DNA from: DAOTWP01 sp034435675
GTDB taxonomy: Bacteria; Chloroflexota; Anaerolineae; Aggregatilineales; Phototrophicaceae
Assembly: GCA_034435675.1 (NCBI GenBank)
Contig: DAOTWP010000171.1
Span: forward strand, 1 to 14,842
DNA length: 14,842 nt
Reading direction: 5' to 3'
This document shows positions 1-7,119 of the stretch, piece by piece. Position 1 is the first letter of the stretch. Each line of letters starts with the position of its first letter. Position numbers and translations under genes: made by a program. The notes under the pieces were generated by a model that saw nothing but the letters and a program-made list of their open reading frames with translations, did no database searches and had not been told where the DNA came from.

Positions 1-1455
1 GAACAGGTTTGAAAGGTTCGTGCCGACATCTCCGCCGACCAACCCGTACAGGCGCAGCAAAAACAGCGCGCCGAGCACCAGCAGGATCGCGTCCAGAAAG
101 TAGCGTGCCCATGATGGCTTGACGGGCGGGCGGCTGATGCTCTGTTTCAGCCGAAGGATGCTGCTGCGGGCGGCAGGGTAGGCGGGCAGTGTCAGCACGA
201 TAACAGCAGCGGCAGCGGCAGCAAAGCTGAGCGCTGCGGCGCTGAACGGGATGACTGAGACATCGGCGGGTGAGAGAAATGCGGACTGCGGACCAACGAA
301 GGTTAGCAGGTTCATCACCAAGAACGCCAGCAGGGGACCAAGCAGAAATGCTGCTGTGGCAACCGGCAGGATTGTGCCAAATTGCAGCAGGACAAGCTGG
401 CGCACGCTGCCACCCCGACTGGAAATCGCCGCCCATTCCTCCCCCTGTTGTTCGAGAATCAGCGCAACAGTGGTGACCAGATTGACGAGCATTAACCCCA
501 GCACCATCAGCGAAAGCAGCGTGATCGGTCCTTCGGTTTGGGCGATGCTGTCGCGGAAGGCGCTAATCAGGTGGGTGATGTCAGTCCGCGAGCTGAAACC
601 GGGATGCAGGTCGCGTGTGCGCGAGTCCAGCGCAGCCAGGTGTGCGCTGAGGGCGTCCAGATCGTCGGCGCGGATGAGCGCACGATCCAGCCCAACGCGC
701 CAGAAGTAGTCCATCCCGGTGGTGGCAGGTGCTGCCCGCGTCCGGAAGTCGTCTTCTGTCATGATGAACGCCATGTCGATGCGTTCCAGATTGTCGGAAA
801 CGGGGAAGTAGCTGCCGAACAATTCTGGCTGCCCATCCCACAGGGGATGTTCTTCGGGCAGGTTGGGCTGGACGATGCCGACGATTTCCACTGTGATTGC
901 TGTGTTGGGGTCTGTGCCGACGACAAAGCGCGAACCGATCCCAAAAACATTGTCCGGGTCGAGGGCGAGCGCTCGTTCCAGCGCACGGGCGGCGACTGCC
1001 ACTTCGACCACGCCGCCGAGATTCTGCTGTGGCGCGCGCCCTGCTATGATGGTGAACAGTGTGCTGAATTCATGGTAGGCGCTGGGGCGGTAGCAGTGGA
1101 CTCTGTCCGTGCGCGGGCTGTTAGCAGTTACGGACTGTCCTTCAAGATAGAGAAAGCCGCAGGTGATTGCTGTGCTGCGCCAAAAACGGGTGATGCCTGT
1201 AACGAGCGCACCTAATTCCTCTGTAATGAAGCCGCTGATGGCGGTTTCATCGAAAGGCTGTGGATTGATTAAGTCGACCCTGAAGATTTGCTCCGGAGCC
1301 TGATCCAGCCGCACATTGAACTCGGCGCTGGCGACGGCGCGGACATAAAGCGGACCCAGCGCCAGAAATGCCGTTACCAGGGACAATGCCAGCAGCAGCA
1401 CGGTTATCGTGCGGTATTCCCGGCGCATGCGTCGCAAGATGATTTCGGGCAGCAT
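1..1455 (-). CDS. FtsX-type ABC transporter permease (3' partial)
   Basis: The frame is open from an ATG at 1455 to the window edge, giving 485 residues without a stop. It probably forms the membrane part of a MacB/FtsX-class ABC system that moves or extracts lipid-linked or peptide substrates; the substrate is unknown. Seen: a first membrane segment near residues 17-37, a large extracytoplasmic domain at about 40-310 with two cysteines (C99, C121), then hydrophobic segments near 312-334, 355-385, 402-425 and 452-470. The loop after the second segment (EQQGEEWAAISSRGGS, 335-350) is the usual FtsX cytoplasmic coupling loop. A GAGGAG ribosome site lies 7 bases upstream of the start, inside the last codons of the preceding permease, and the genes are 4 bp apart, so they are co-transcribed and probably translationally coupled. 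The neighbour is about 1150 residues, so much of this protein may lie outside the window. Confidence 0.85.
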   Translation of the reverse strand, partial: MLPEIILRRMRREYRTITVLLLALSLVTAFLALGPLYVRAVASAEFNVRLDQAPEQIFRVDLINPQPFDETAISGFITEELGALVTGITRFWRSTAITCGFLYLEGQSVTANSPRTDRVHCYRPSAYHEFSTLFTIIAGRAPQQNLGGVVEVAVAARALERALALDPDNVFGIGSRFVVGTDPNTAITVEIVGIVQPNLPEEHPLWDGQPELFGSYFPVSDNLERIDMAFIMTEDDFRTRAAPATTGMDYFWRVGLDRALIRADDLDALSAHLAALDSRTRDLHPGFSSRTDITHLISAFRDSIAQTEGPITLLSLMVLGLMLVNLVTTVALILEQQGEEWAAISSRGGSVRQLVLLQFGTILPVATAAFLLGPLLAFLVMNLLTFVGPQSAFLSPADVSVIPFSAAALSFAAAAAAVIVLTLPAYPAARSSILRLKQSISRPPVKPSWARYFLDAILLVLGALFLLRLYGLVGGDVGTNLSNLF

Positions 1456-1459
1456 GGGT

Positions 1460-4400
1460 TTACTCCTCGATCAGACGCAGCGCGTTGATATGGGTCATGC
1501 GGCGCAGCAGCAGCGCCCCGCCCAGAAGAATGAACAGCAGCAGACCCGCCAGCAGCAGCGCATATTGCAGCAGCGCCCCGCCATCCGCCTGCACGATGAA
1601 CGGCGGTACCAGGCTCGCGCCGGTGGTGCTGATTGACAGCGTGGGCAGCACCTGGCTGCTGAGGATTGTGCCGATAACTGCCCCCAGCGCCAACGCGGTC
1701 AGCATCACGAACAACTGTTCAATGGCAATACTCAGGATGATGCGCCAGGGCGCAAGCCCCAGCGCGCGCAGCACTGCCAGTTCGGAACGGCGTGACTGCA
1801 CGGCAAGACTGAGGTAGGTGAACAGGCTAACTACACTGAGCACCAAGCCAATCAGGAAAGAGAGGAACAGCAAGCCAATCAGTCCCAATGCCAGCAGATC
1901 GGTTTGCAGCCCGTCAAGGACGCTGGCAATGGTGATTGCGCTGGCGCCAGGCACTGCGGGCGTGATGTCCGCTGCTGAAGCGGTGGAGGGCAGGCGCAGC
2001 CATTGTTCGGTGATAGCGCCCGCCGGTTCATAAAAGGGACGGCGTTCCAGCGTGTAGCTGAACAGTTGGTGATCTACAACCATGAAGGGCGCGACATTGT
2101 CATACAGCGTCGGATAGTACGGGACAATGCCGGCGACCTCAAACCAGAGCGTTTGCGGGTTGACGAACAGCGGGAACTGCTGGCCGATGTTCAGGCGGTT
2201 GATTGCGGCGAACTGCTCGCTGACGAGTACGGGCATGCCGATAATCTCGGCTTCCGGCACGACAAAGCCTTCTGAACGCGCGTTTTCAACGGTCACCCGT
2301 TCCGGGTAATCCAGCAGCAGCCCAAAGGCAGGCGTTAAGTTGCCGCTGGTTTGCCGCCAGGTAAACGTGAGTGCCTGCGGTTGTGGGGCAGGGGTGGGGG
2401 CTTCGGTAATGCCCATGCCCGCAGCGCTGTCGAGCAGGACGGCGCGTTCGTTGACGAAGCTCCAGCCTTCGCCTGTGAACCAGTCGAGGGCGGTTGGCGG
2501 TTGGTCTGCCGTGAGCAGTTCCAGCCCGGTGAACGCGAAGACTGAATTAATGAAAAACTGGGAATTGAAGCCCAGCGGCAGTCCGCTGATGACGATGCCC
2601 TCCAGCCGCAGGCTGCCCACAGGAGGCGGGTCAAGGGTCGAAAGCTGCGCCTGCAACTGCACCCAGTTAGGGAAGTCACCTGCGCTCGTATACGCTTCCT
2701 GCGGGATGACGGGGGTTAAGCCTGTGTAGATAATGCGTCCGGAGTCGTCGCGCAGGCGCAGCATCAGCAGCAGTGTTGTGTAGAATGCGTCGGGGCTGGG
2801 GACAGGGTCGGTAAAGTTGTTGAAGCCCTGAAGGTTCGCGCCGGTGTAATGTGCCCAGAGGCGCAGCGTGTCGGGGCTGCCGGGCAGGGTGCGCCCGGTC
2901 TGTGGCAGTGGGGTCTGTGGACCGGGGGTTTGCAGCGTGCCCAAGTCGTCGCGCCAGTAGGTCGCCGGCGGGAACGCGGCTGAATCAACAGCGAGCATTG
3001 TGCCCGGCAGCAGATTCAACGAGTCGGTAGACATGTTGATATTGTCGAAGCGCAGCACGACGGTAGATGCCTGCGCCTGTGGATAGTTTTCGACGGTATT
3101 CGCCGTTGTGCCCGGCGGGTAGAGCATGCGCACATCCGTGCCGACACGATAGCGCGCCTGGTCTTGCTGACTGCGGCTCATGGTGGACTGGAAGGTGATG
3201 GCGAACCAGCCAATGCCCACCGCTAGCGCCAGCAGAAAGGTAATGCGCCCGTAGTGGAGGGGTTCGCGGCTGACCTGCCAGCCTGCCAACACCGGCTCAA
3301 CACCTCCGCGCCGGGCAAACGCAAGTGCCAGAAAGCGCATCAACGGGGGGAACAACCGCAGGGATAGGCTGCCCAGACCGATGAATAGCAGTGTCGGCGC
3401 GACGAGCAGCAGCGGGTCTGCCTGGGTGCTGCCGATCTGCGTTTGCACCAGCAGACTGTCACTTGTGGTCAGCCGGGCGAGTGCCGCTACCCCGACGATC
3501 AGGACAACGACATCGAGGTAAAGCTTTTGCCACCAGGGTTGCGTGTCACTGCGCCCGGCGCTGCCGCCTGCCAGGATCAGGGGCAGTTGCAGCACGGGGA
3601 ACAGCGTGGTGATGAGGACGATTAACGCCAGCAGCGCCGCGCCGCCCGCATAGAAATAGGCACTGGTATCAATTTGTAGCGGCAGGCTGGAAATGCCGGT
3701 GAACAGCGGAACGAGCCAGACGAGCAATTGGCGTGAGAGGGCGGGTGCCAGCAGGGCGGCAACAACGGCAATCAGCAGTGCTTCGATGCCGCGCAGCAGC
3801 AAGAGCTGGCGGTCATAAGCGCCGCGCGATTGCAGCAGCGCGATCTCGCGGCGTTCGTTGCGGCGGACAAGGGCGGCAGTTGCCACAAGGAAGAACAGCA
3901 CCAGCGCGCCAAGCTGGAGCAGCAGCAGACCAAAGGGCGCGCCGAGTACAGTGACTTCGCCGCCGTAACCTTCCAGCACAGCGCTCAAGCGAGTCTGGTA
4001 CACAAAGCTTAGGCGCTCGGTGCTGGTGGCTTGCAGCGCTTCACGCAGGTTGTTGTCAAGGCTGCCGAGTTGTGCCAGCGCCTGCGGGATGCTCGAAAAA
4101 GGCAACGCCACATGGTCGAACAGCACGCGCCAGCCAGCCTGAATGAATGTTTGCGGGATAAACTCGGTGACAATGCGCGCAAGACTCGCGCGGGTGGTCA
4201 GCACGGCGGTGTCTAACTGTGCCTGCCCGGTTTGCTGGATAGTTAGCGGCGAAGGCGTCATCCAGTAGCTGTCTGCCGGGTTAAGCTGGCGAATAGTGGC
4301 GGTAATGCGCGCGCGGATTGGACGACTGGTGTCCCAACCGCGCTGGTCAAGCACGATCACATCGTTGACCGCCAGGTTGAGTGCGGCGGCGGTATCCACG

Positions 4401-4918
4401 TGCATGGCGATTTCGAGATCAGCGGCTAGGTCAGCGCTATCTGTTGGCAGTGTGCCAGCAACCACTTCCACGTACTGCGCGTAGTTTTCATAATAGCCAA
4501 TGCGCAGGCGTGTCGAATCGAAATCAACACCGTCGCGCGTGACGAACATGGCGGTGGATTCACCATAGCGAATCGTGCGGGCTGCCCATCCAGGAAAGGT
4601 GCTGCTGAACGCGGTGTCAATTTGTTCAGTGGCAGCGCGGTCTACCGTGTCCCAGCCTTGCAGCAGGTCAGGAAACGCAGTGAGGGATAGACTGATGCGG
4701 GTGTTGATATTGATGTCTTGTGTGGACTGCGACTCCAGGCGCTGGAGCATGCCCACCTGCGCAATTGCCGAAGTATACAGAGGCATATTGGCGCCTACGA
4801 CTGCTGCCAGCAGGACGCCGATCATGACTGTGAGCAGTGAACGCCACTGGGTAGCAAGGCGCAGCAGTGCAAGACGCAGCAGCCACCCGATGGGCAGGCG
4901 ATTGATAAGTGTAAGCAT
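1460..4918 (-). CDS. Large two-module FtsX-type ABC transporter permease
   Basis: This 1152-residue membrane protein carries two FtsX-like modules and probably works with a separate ATPase not encoded here. Seen: membrane segment 1 near residues 27-48; an extracytoplasmic MacB-core-like domain at about 50-325; a first FtsX block with helices near 328-350, 377-404 and 420-447, whose coupling loop holds RRNERREIALLQSRGA (352-367); further helices near 466-482, 502-534 and 559-577; a second outer domain at about 580-1005; and a C-terminal FtsX block from 1008, with RRSELAVLRALG (1043-1054) and the final helix ending before residue 1140. Single-module MacB is about 650 residues, so this is a long form, of a kind I recall as common in Chloroflexota and Actinobacteria. 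The start at 4918 has AGGGA a few bases upstream. The mRNA leader is long and may be structured. The transported substrate cannot be read from the sequence. Confidence 0.9.
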   Translation of the reverse strand: MLTLINRLPIGWLLRLALLRLATQWRSLLTVMIGVLLAAVVGANMPLYTSAIAQVGMLQRLESQSTQDININTRISLSLTAFPDLLQGWDTVDRAATEQIDTAFSSTFPGWAARTIRYGESTAMFVTRDGVDFDSTRLRIGYYENYAQYVEVVAGTLPTDSADLAADLEIAMHVDTAAALNLAVNDVIVLDQRGWDTSRPIRARITATIRQLNPADSYWMTPSPLTIQQTGQAQLDTAVLTTRASLARIVTEFIPQTFIQAGWRVLFDHVALPFSSIPQALAQLGSLDNNLREALQATSTERLSFVYQTRLSAVLEGYGGEVTVLGAPFGLLLLQLGALVLFFLVATAALVRRNERREIALLQSRGAYDRQLLLLRGIEALLIAVVAALLAPALSRQLLVWLVPLFTGISSLPLQIDTSAYFYAGGAALLALIVLITTLFPVLQLPLILAGGSAGRSDTQPWWQKLYLDVVVLIVGVAALARLTTSDSLLVQTQIGSTQADPLLLVAPTLLFIGLGSLSLRLFPPLMRFLALAFARRGGVEPVLAGWQVSREPLHYGRITFLLALAVGIGWFAITFQSTMSRSQQDQARYRVGTDVRMLYPPGTTANTVENYPQAQASTVVLRFDNINMSTDSLNLLPGTMLAVDSAAFPPATYWRDDLGTLQTPGPQTPLPQTGRTLPGSPDTLRLWAHYTGANLQGFNNFTDPVPSPDAFYTTLLLMLRLRDDSGRIIYTGLTPVIPQEAYTSAGDFPNWVQLQAQLSTLDPPPVGSLRLEGIVISGLPLGFNSQFFINSVFAFTGLELLTADQPPTALDWFTGEGWSFVNERAVLLDSAAGMGITEAPTPAPQPQALTFTWRQTSGNLTPAFGLLLDYPERVTVENARSEGFVVPEAEIIGMPVLVSEQFAAINRLNIGQQFPLFVNPQTLWFEVAGIVPYYPTLYDNVAPFMVVDHQLFSYTLERRPFYEPAGAITEQWLRLPSTASAADITPAVPGASAITIASVLDGLQTDLLALGLIGLLFLSFLIGLVLSVVSLFTYLSLAVQSRRSELAVLRALGLAPWRIILSIAIEQLFVMLTALALGAVIGTILSSQVLPTLSISTTGASLVPPFIVQADGGALLQYALLLAGLLLFILLGGALLLRRMTHINALRLIEE
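1463..1468 (-). promoter_or_regulatory. Ribosome-binding site of the downstream permease, inside the upstream gene
   Basis: The minus strand reads GAGGAG here, which is also the final Glu-Glu of the upstream permease. It is followed by its TAA stop and, 7 bases after the GAGGAG, by the ATG of the next gene. This fixes the start at 1455 and suggests translational coupling. Confidence 0.7.
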
Positions 4919-4922
4919 GAAT

Positions 4923-5069
4923 CCCTGACTTTGCCGGTTTAGGTCGGGTTATGTATCGAGCAAAACAGCCAGTGTTGATACCGCCTTACAAGTTTGCCCT
5001 GCAGTCAGGCGGAACACAACGGCGCTACAGGCTTTGAAACAAAAGCCGGGAATGCTGCACCGCCCTGAC
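4923..5069 (-). promoter_or_regulatory. Candidate structured mRNA leader with alternative pairings
   Basis: On the permease mRNA, GTCAGGGCGG (5069 to 5060) can pair with CCGCCTGAC (5012 to 5004), giving nine pairs with one bulged G. A nested hairpin lies inside, with GGCTTT (plus-strand 5030-5035) facing AAAGCC (5042-5047) across a six-base loop. The same CCTGAC arm could instead pair with GTCAGG at 4929 to 4924, which contains the likely Shine-Dalgarno sequence. Its CCGCC part could also pair with GGCGG at 4985 to 4981. It matches no riboswitch family I recognise. The repeats are short enough that chance is possible. Confidence 0.35.
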
Positions 5070-5124
5070 CTTGTTATTCGTATCTTTATGTGCAGCAGCA
5101 GCACAGAGATCTCGACGGTTGCCG

Positions 5125-5133
5125 ACTATACCA
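5125..5133 (-). promoter_or_regulatory. Candidate extended -10 promoter for the permease operon
   Basis: The minus strand reads TGGTATAGT, an extended -10 form (TGn plus TATAGT, five of six matches to TATAAT). There is no good -35 at 16-18 bases, which extended -10 promoters can tolerate. Transcription would start near 5118, giving a leader of about 200 nt before the ATG at 4918. Confidence 0.35.
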
Positions 5134-5224
5134 CAATCTGACTGGTGCAATATGACCAAGAGATTTCGCAGGTGGGATGGTTATAAAGTGCACAAGAGCG
5201 ATGAAGACCAGGATGTTGAGAATT

Positions 5225-5253
5225 GGAACCGGAAGCCAACGGGGGCGTGTCTA
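5225..5253 (+). promoter_or_regulatory. Candidate ECF-type promoter for the sigma/anti-sigma operon
   Basis: GGAACC at 5225-5230 is followed after 17 bases by TGTCTA at 5248-5253. This resembles the GGAAC / (C)GTC-type elements read by many ECF sigma factors, though the spacing is at the long end. Transcription would begin near 5258-5260, about 20 bases before the ATG at 5280. Autoregulation is typical of ECF genes but is inferred here. Confidence 0.3.
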
Positions 5254-5270
5254 CACGCATAGAGAGGCTT

Positions 5271-5275
5271 GGAGG
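5271..5275 (+). promoter_or_regulatory. Ribosome-binding site deciding the sigma start
   Basis: GGAGG sits 4 bases before the ATG at 5280. The upstream in-frame TTG at 5223 has no such site, and it would lie upstream of the transcript start predicted from the ECF-like promoter. The ATG is therefore preferred. Confidence 0.6.
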
Positions 5276-5279
5276 CACA

Positions 5280-5870
5280 ATGGCGGAGCGTAAACTGATC
5301 GGGCGGCACGCCGGCGATGATCCTGATATCGGATTGATTCAGTCGATTGCCGCCGGTGATGCCTATGCTTTGGATGCGCTATATGCGCAGTATGGACCGA
5401 GGATTTTGAGCTATTTGACCGCGTACACGGGCAATCGACAGCTTGCCGAAGAAGTGCTGCAAGATGTGATGCTGGCAGTCTGGGATCATGCGGGCACATT
5501 TCGTGGGGACAGCAAAGTGCATACCTGGCTGCTGGTGATTGCGCGCAATCGGGCGCTGAACGCCCAGCGCCGCAAGCTGCCCAACTTTGTTGCCCTGGAA
5601 GACACGCCAGAGGCACAGAGTGGCGATACCGAACCGCTGGAACGGCTGGCACGCAAATCGCAGTATGAGCTGCTGCGTGCCGCGCTGGATAAGCTGCCGG
5701 GACATCATCGTGAGATTCTGACGCTAATATTTTATCAGCAGCTAAGTGGTGCAGAGGTTGCCGAGGTGCTGGGTATTACTGTGGGGACGGTGAAAAGCCG
5801 TTTGCACCGGGCAAAAGAAGCACTGCGCCGGATGTTACAGATGATGGGGGAGACCTCACATGCACAATAA
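5280..5870 (+). CDS. ECF-family RNA polymerase sigma factor
   Basis: This 196-residue cytoplasmic protein directs RNA polymerase to a stress or envelope regulon. Region 2 lies at about residues 30-100: the DALYAQYGPRILSYL helix, then LAEEVLQDVMLAVWDHAGTF with the region 2.2 polymerase-binding signature, then HTWLLVIARNRALN in region 2.4 for -10 recognition. Region 4 covers about 130-187, with ALDKLPGHHREILTLIF and the helix-turn-helix LSGAEVAEVLGITVGTVKSRLHRAKEAL (quoted in parts: LSGAEVAEVLGI, TVGTVKSRLHRAKE). Length and the lack of regions 1 and 3 fit ECF factors. Its stop overlaps the anti-sigma gene by 11 bp, so the two are translationally coupled. The ECF subgroup cannot be assigned by eye. 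The start at 5280 is chosen over a TTG at 5223 because of the GGAGG site. Confidence 0.93.
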   Translation: MAERKLIGRHAGDDPDIGLIQSIAAGDAYALDALYAQYGPRILSYLTAYTGNRQLAEEVLQDVMLAVWDHAGTFRGDSKVHTWLLVIARNRALNAQRRKLPNFVALEDTPEAQSGDTEPLERLARKSQYELLRAALDKLPGHHREILTLIFYQQLSGAEVAEVLGITVGTVKSRLHRAKEALRRMLQMMGETSHAQ

Positions 5871-7104
5871 GTGGGAAGAAGCCGTTCCGCTGTATCTGGT
5901 GGGACTGCTGCTACCGGATGAACGTCTTGCTTTTGAGCGTCATGCGTCTGGCTGCGAAATATGCCGCCAGACGCTGGAAGAATGGCGCACGGTGGCGGCG
6001 GTGGTACATGATGCGGGGCAGCAGTGGAGCAAGGGTTTGCCGCCGCTTGCGCCGGAAATTCGGGCGCGGGTGGCAGCAGGTGTGACCGCTGGCAGACCGT
6101 CAATTGCTGCGCCGACGCTGCTTGCGGGCAAGCGGGTTGCCGGCGAGCAAAAGCGCCGTCAGGAACGGCGGCAGTCCCCTGCGCGCGTGCCCATGCCCGT
6201 GACGCTGGTGGCGGCGGCGGCGGCAGTAGTGATCGTCGGGGCGGTGCTGCTGCTGATGCGGGGCGGCGCCCCGACACTTGAAGTGGCGGTGGCAGTGCAG
6301 GCAAATGACGGCGCTGGGGCGGATGAACAACCACCCGGAACTGCTGATGCACCAGCGGCTACCGTGACGGGCGCTGGTGATCTGGGAATCATGCCCGTTG
6401 CCACAGCGACCCTGCCCCCGACCAGCACAGCCCATTACGGCGCAACCGCGCTGCCCACCAGGACGGTAGTACCGCCGCCAACCAGCACCGCCCTGCCTTA
6501 TGGCGGTGGCGGAACGGGCGATATTCTGCCCACCCTGCAGGTGGAGTCTGCGCTGCTGCCCGTAGATCCAACACCCGGACTGCGCATTTCGCCGGCGGCG
6601 GGGCAGTGTCAGGCGACCGCCGCCAATGGACTGTCCGGAAGTGTTTATGCGACTGCCGCCGGGATTGAGGTTATTGCGACACTACTGCCTGGGGAGTGGT
6701 GGAATGTAATCGTGACTGATAATTCGGGCTGGTATTTCGTCGTCAATCCCGGGATCGGCACAACAGGGTGGGTTTATTTCACGGACATTGAGCTGCGCGG
6801 TGAGAATTGCGAACAGATTCCGCTGCCATCGCCTACCTATACGTCAACAGCGGTGGTGACGAATGACATCGCGGAGTGTCTCGCGGTAAACCTTATCGGG
6901 GTTGACCTGCCGGTGTATAGCGCGGCATTTATGGGCGCAGATGTAGTCGCCACGATTGCGGCAGGGGGCAGTGTGCGCCCACTGACGCGCCGTGCTGATG
7001 GTTGGCTGGAGGTAGAGGCTATATTGGCAGACGGGACGGGCGTGACCGGCTACGTGTTGGAGAGTTATGTGCGGCTGGAGGGGGCGTGCGATACGCTGCC
7101 GTAG
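5860..7104 (+). CDS. Transmembrane zinc-finger anti-sigma factor with two extracytoplasmic SH3-like repeats
   Basis: This 414-residue membrane protein is the likely inhibitor of the preceding sigma factor. Residues 5-45 form an anti-sigma zinc-binding helix bundle with H28-x3-C32-x2-C35 (RHASGCEIC). A basic stretch (about 91-110) precedes one membrane helix at about 114-133, placing the N-terminus inside. Outside is a Pro/Thr/Ala-rich stalk (about 150-245) in which PPTSTA occurs twice. The C-terminus has two related beta-rich SH3-like repeats, about 250-317 and 340-410. Each begins and ends with a cysteine (C250/C317, C340/C410) and carries W and GWV/GYV positions typical of bacterial SH3 folds, so one disulfide per repeat is likely. 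GGGGGAG lies 7 bases before the ATG. SH3-like domains often bind cell-wall or other surface ligands, so the outer part is probably the sensor. The ligand and any regulated proteolysis are unknown. Confidence 0.85.
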   Translation: MHNKWEEAVPLYLVGLLLPDERLAFERHASGCEICRQTLEEWRTVAAVVHDAGQQWSKGLPPLAPEIRARVAAGVTAGRPSIAAPTLLAGKRVAGEQKRRQERRQSPARVPMPVTLVAAAAAVVIVGAVLLLMRGGAPTLEVAVAVQANDGAGADEQPPGTADAPAATVTGAGDLGIMPVATATLPPTSTAHYGATALPTRTVVPPPTSTALPYGGGGTGDILPTLQVESALLPVDPTPGLRISPAAGQCQATAANGLSGSVYATAAGIEVIATLLPGEWWNVIVTDNSGWYFVVNPGIGTTGWVYFTDIELRGENCEQIPLPSPTYTSTAVVTNDIAECLAVNLIGVDLPVYSAAFMGADVVATIAAGGSVRPLTRRADGWLEVEAILADGTGVTGYVLESYVRLEGACDTLP

Positions 7105-7119
7105 CTACCTGACGTGCCT

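Larger units (their letters stand above)
4919..5279. other. Divergent intergenic region between permease operon and sigma gene
   Basis: This 361-base stretch has no convincing gene. It holds a candidate extended -10 promoter reading toward the permeases (5125-5133), a candidate ECF-type promoter reading toward the sigma gene (5225-5253), and an inverted-repeat structure in the predicted permease leader (5004-5069). A small frame at about 5071-5262 on the plus strand has no recognisable protein features and I do not call it. A TTG-initiated extension of the sigma factor into this region (from 5223) is also not supported. Confidence 0.6.

Noticed and set aside
538..1215. 225-codon plus-strand frame opposite the partial permease
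   Set aside because: The minus-strand reading is a continuous FtsX-type protein with membrane segments and a ribosome site. The plus frame has no family features and is its shadow.
5091..5104. CAG trinucleotide run as a microsatellite
   Set aside because: Only three to four units long, and CAG/CTG triplets are common throughout because of Leu- and Gln-coding bias.
5223..5279. TTG-started extension of the sigma factor
   Set aside because: No ribosome site before the TTG; GGAGG precedes the ATG at 5280, and region 2 is complete from there.
5735..6352. 205-codon minus-strand frame across the sigma/anti-sigma junction
   Set aside because: It crosses two well-supported overlapping genes, is Pro/Ala-rich and lacks recognisable motifs.
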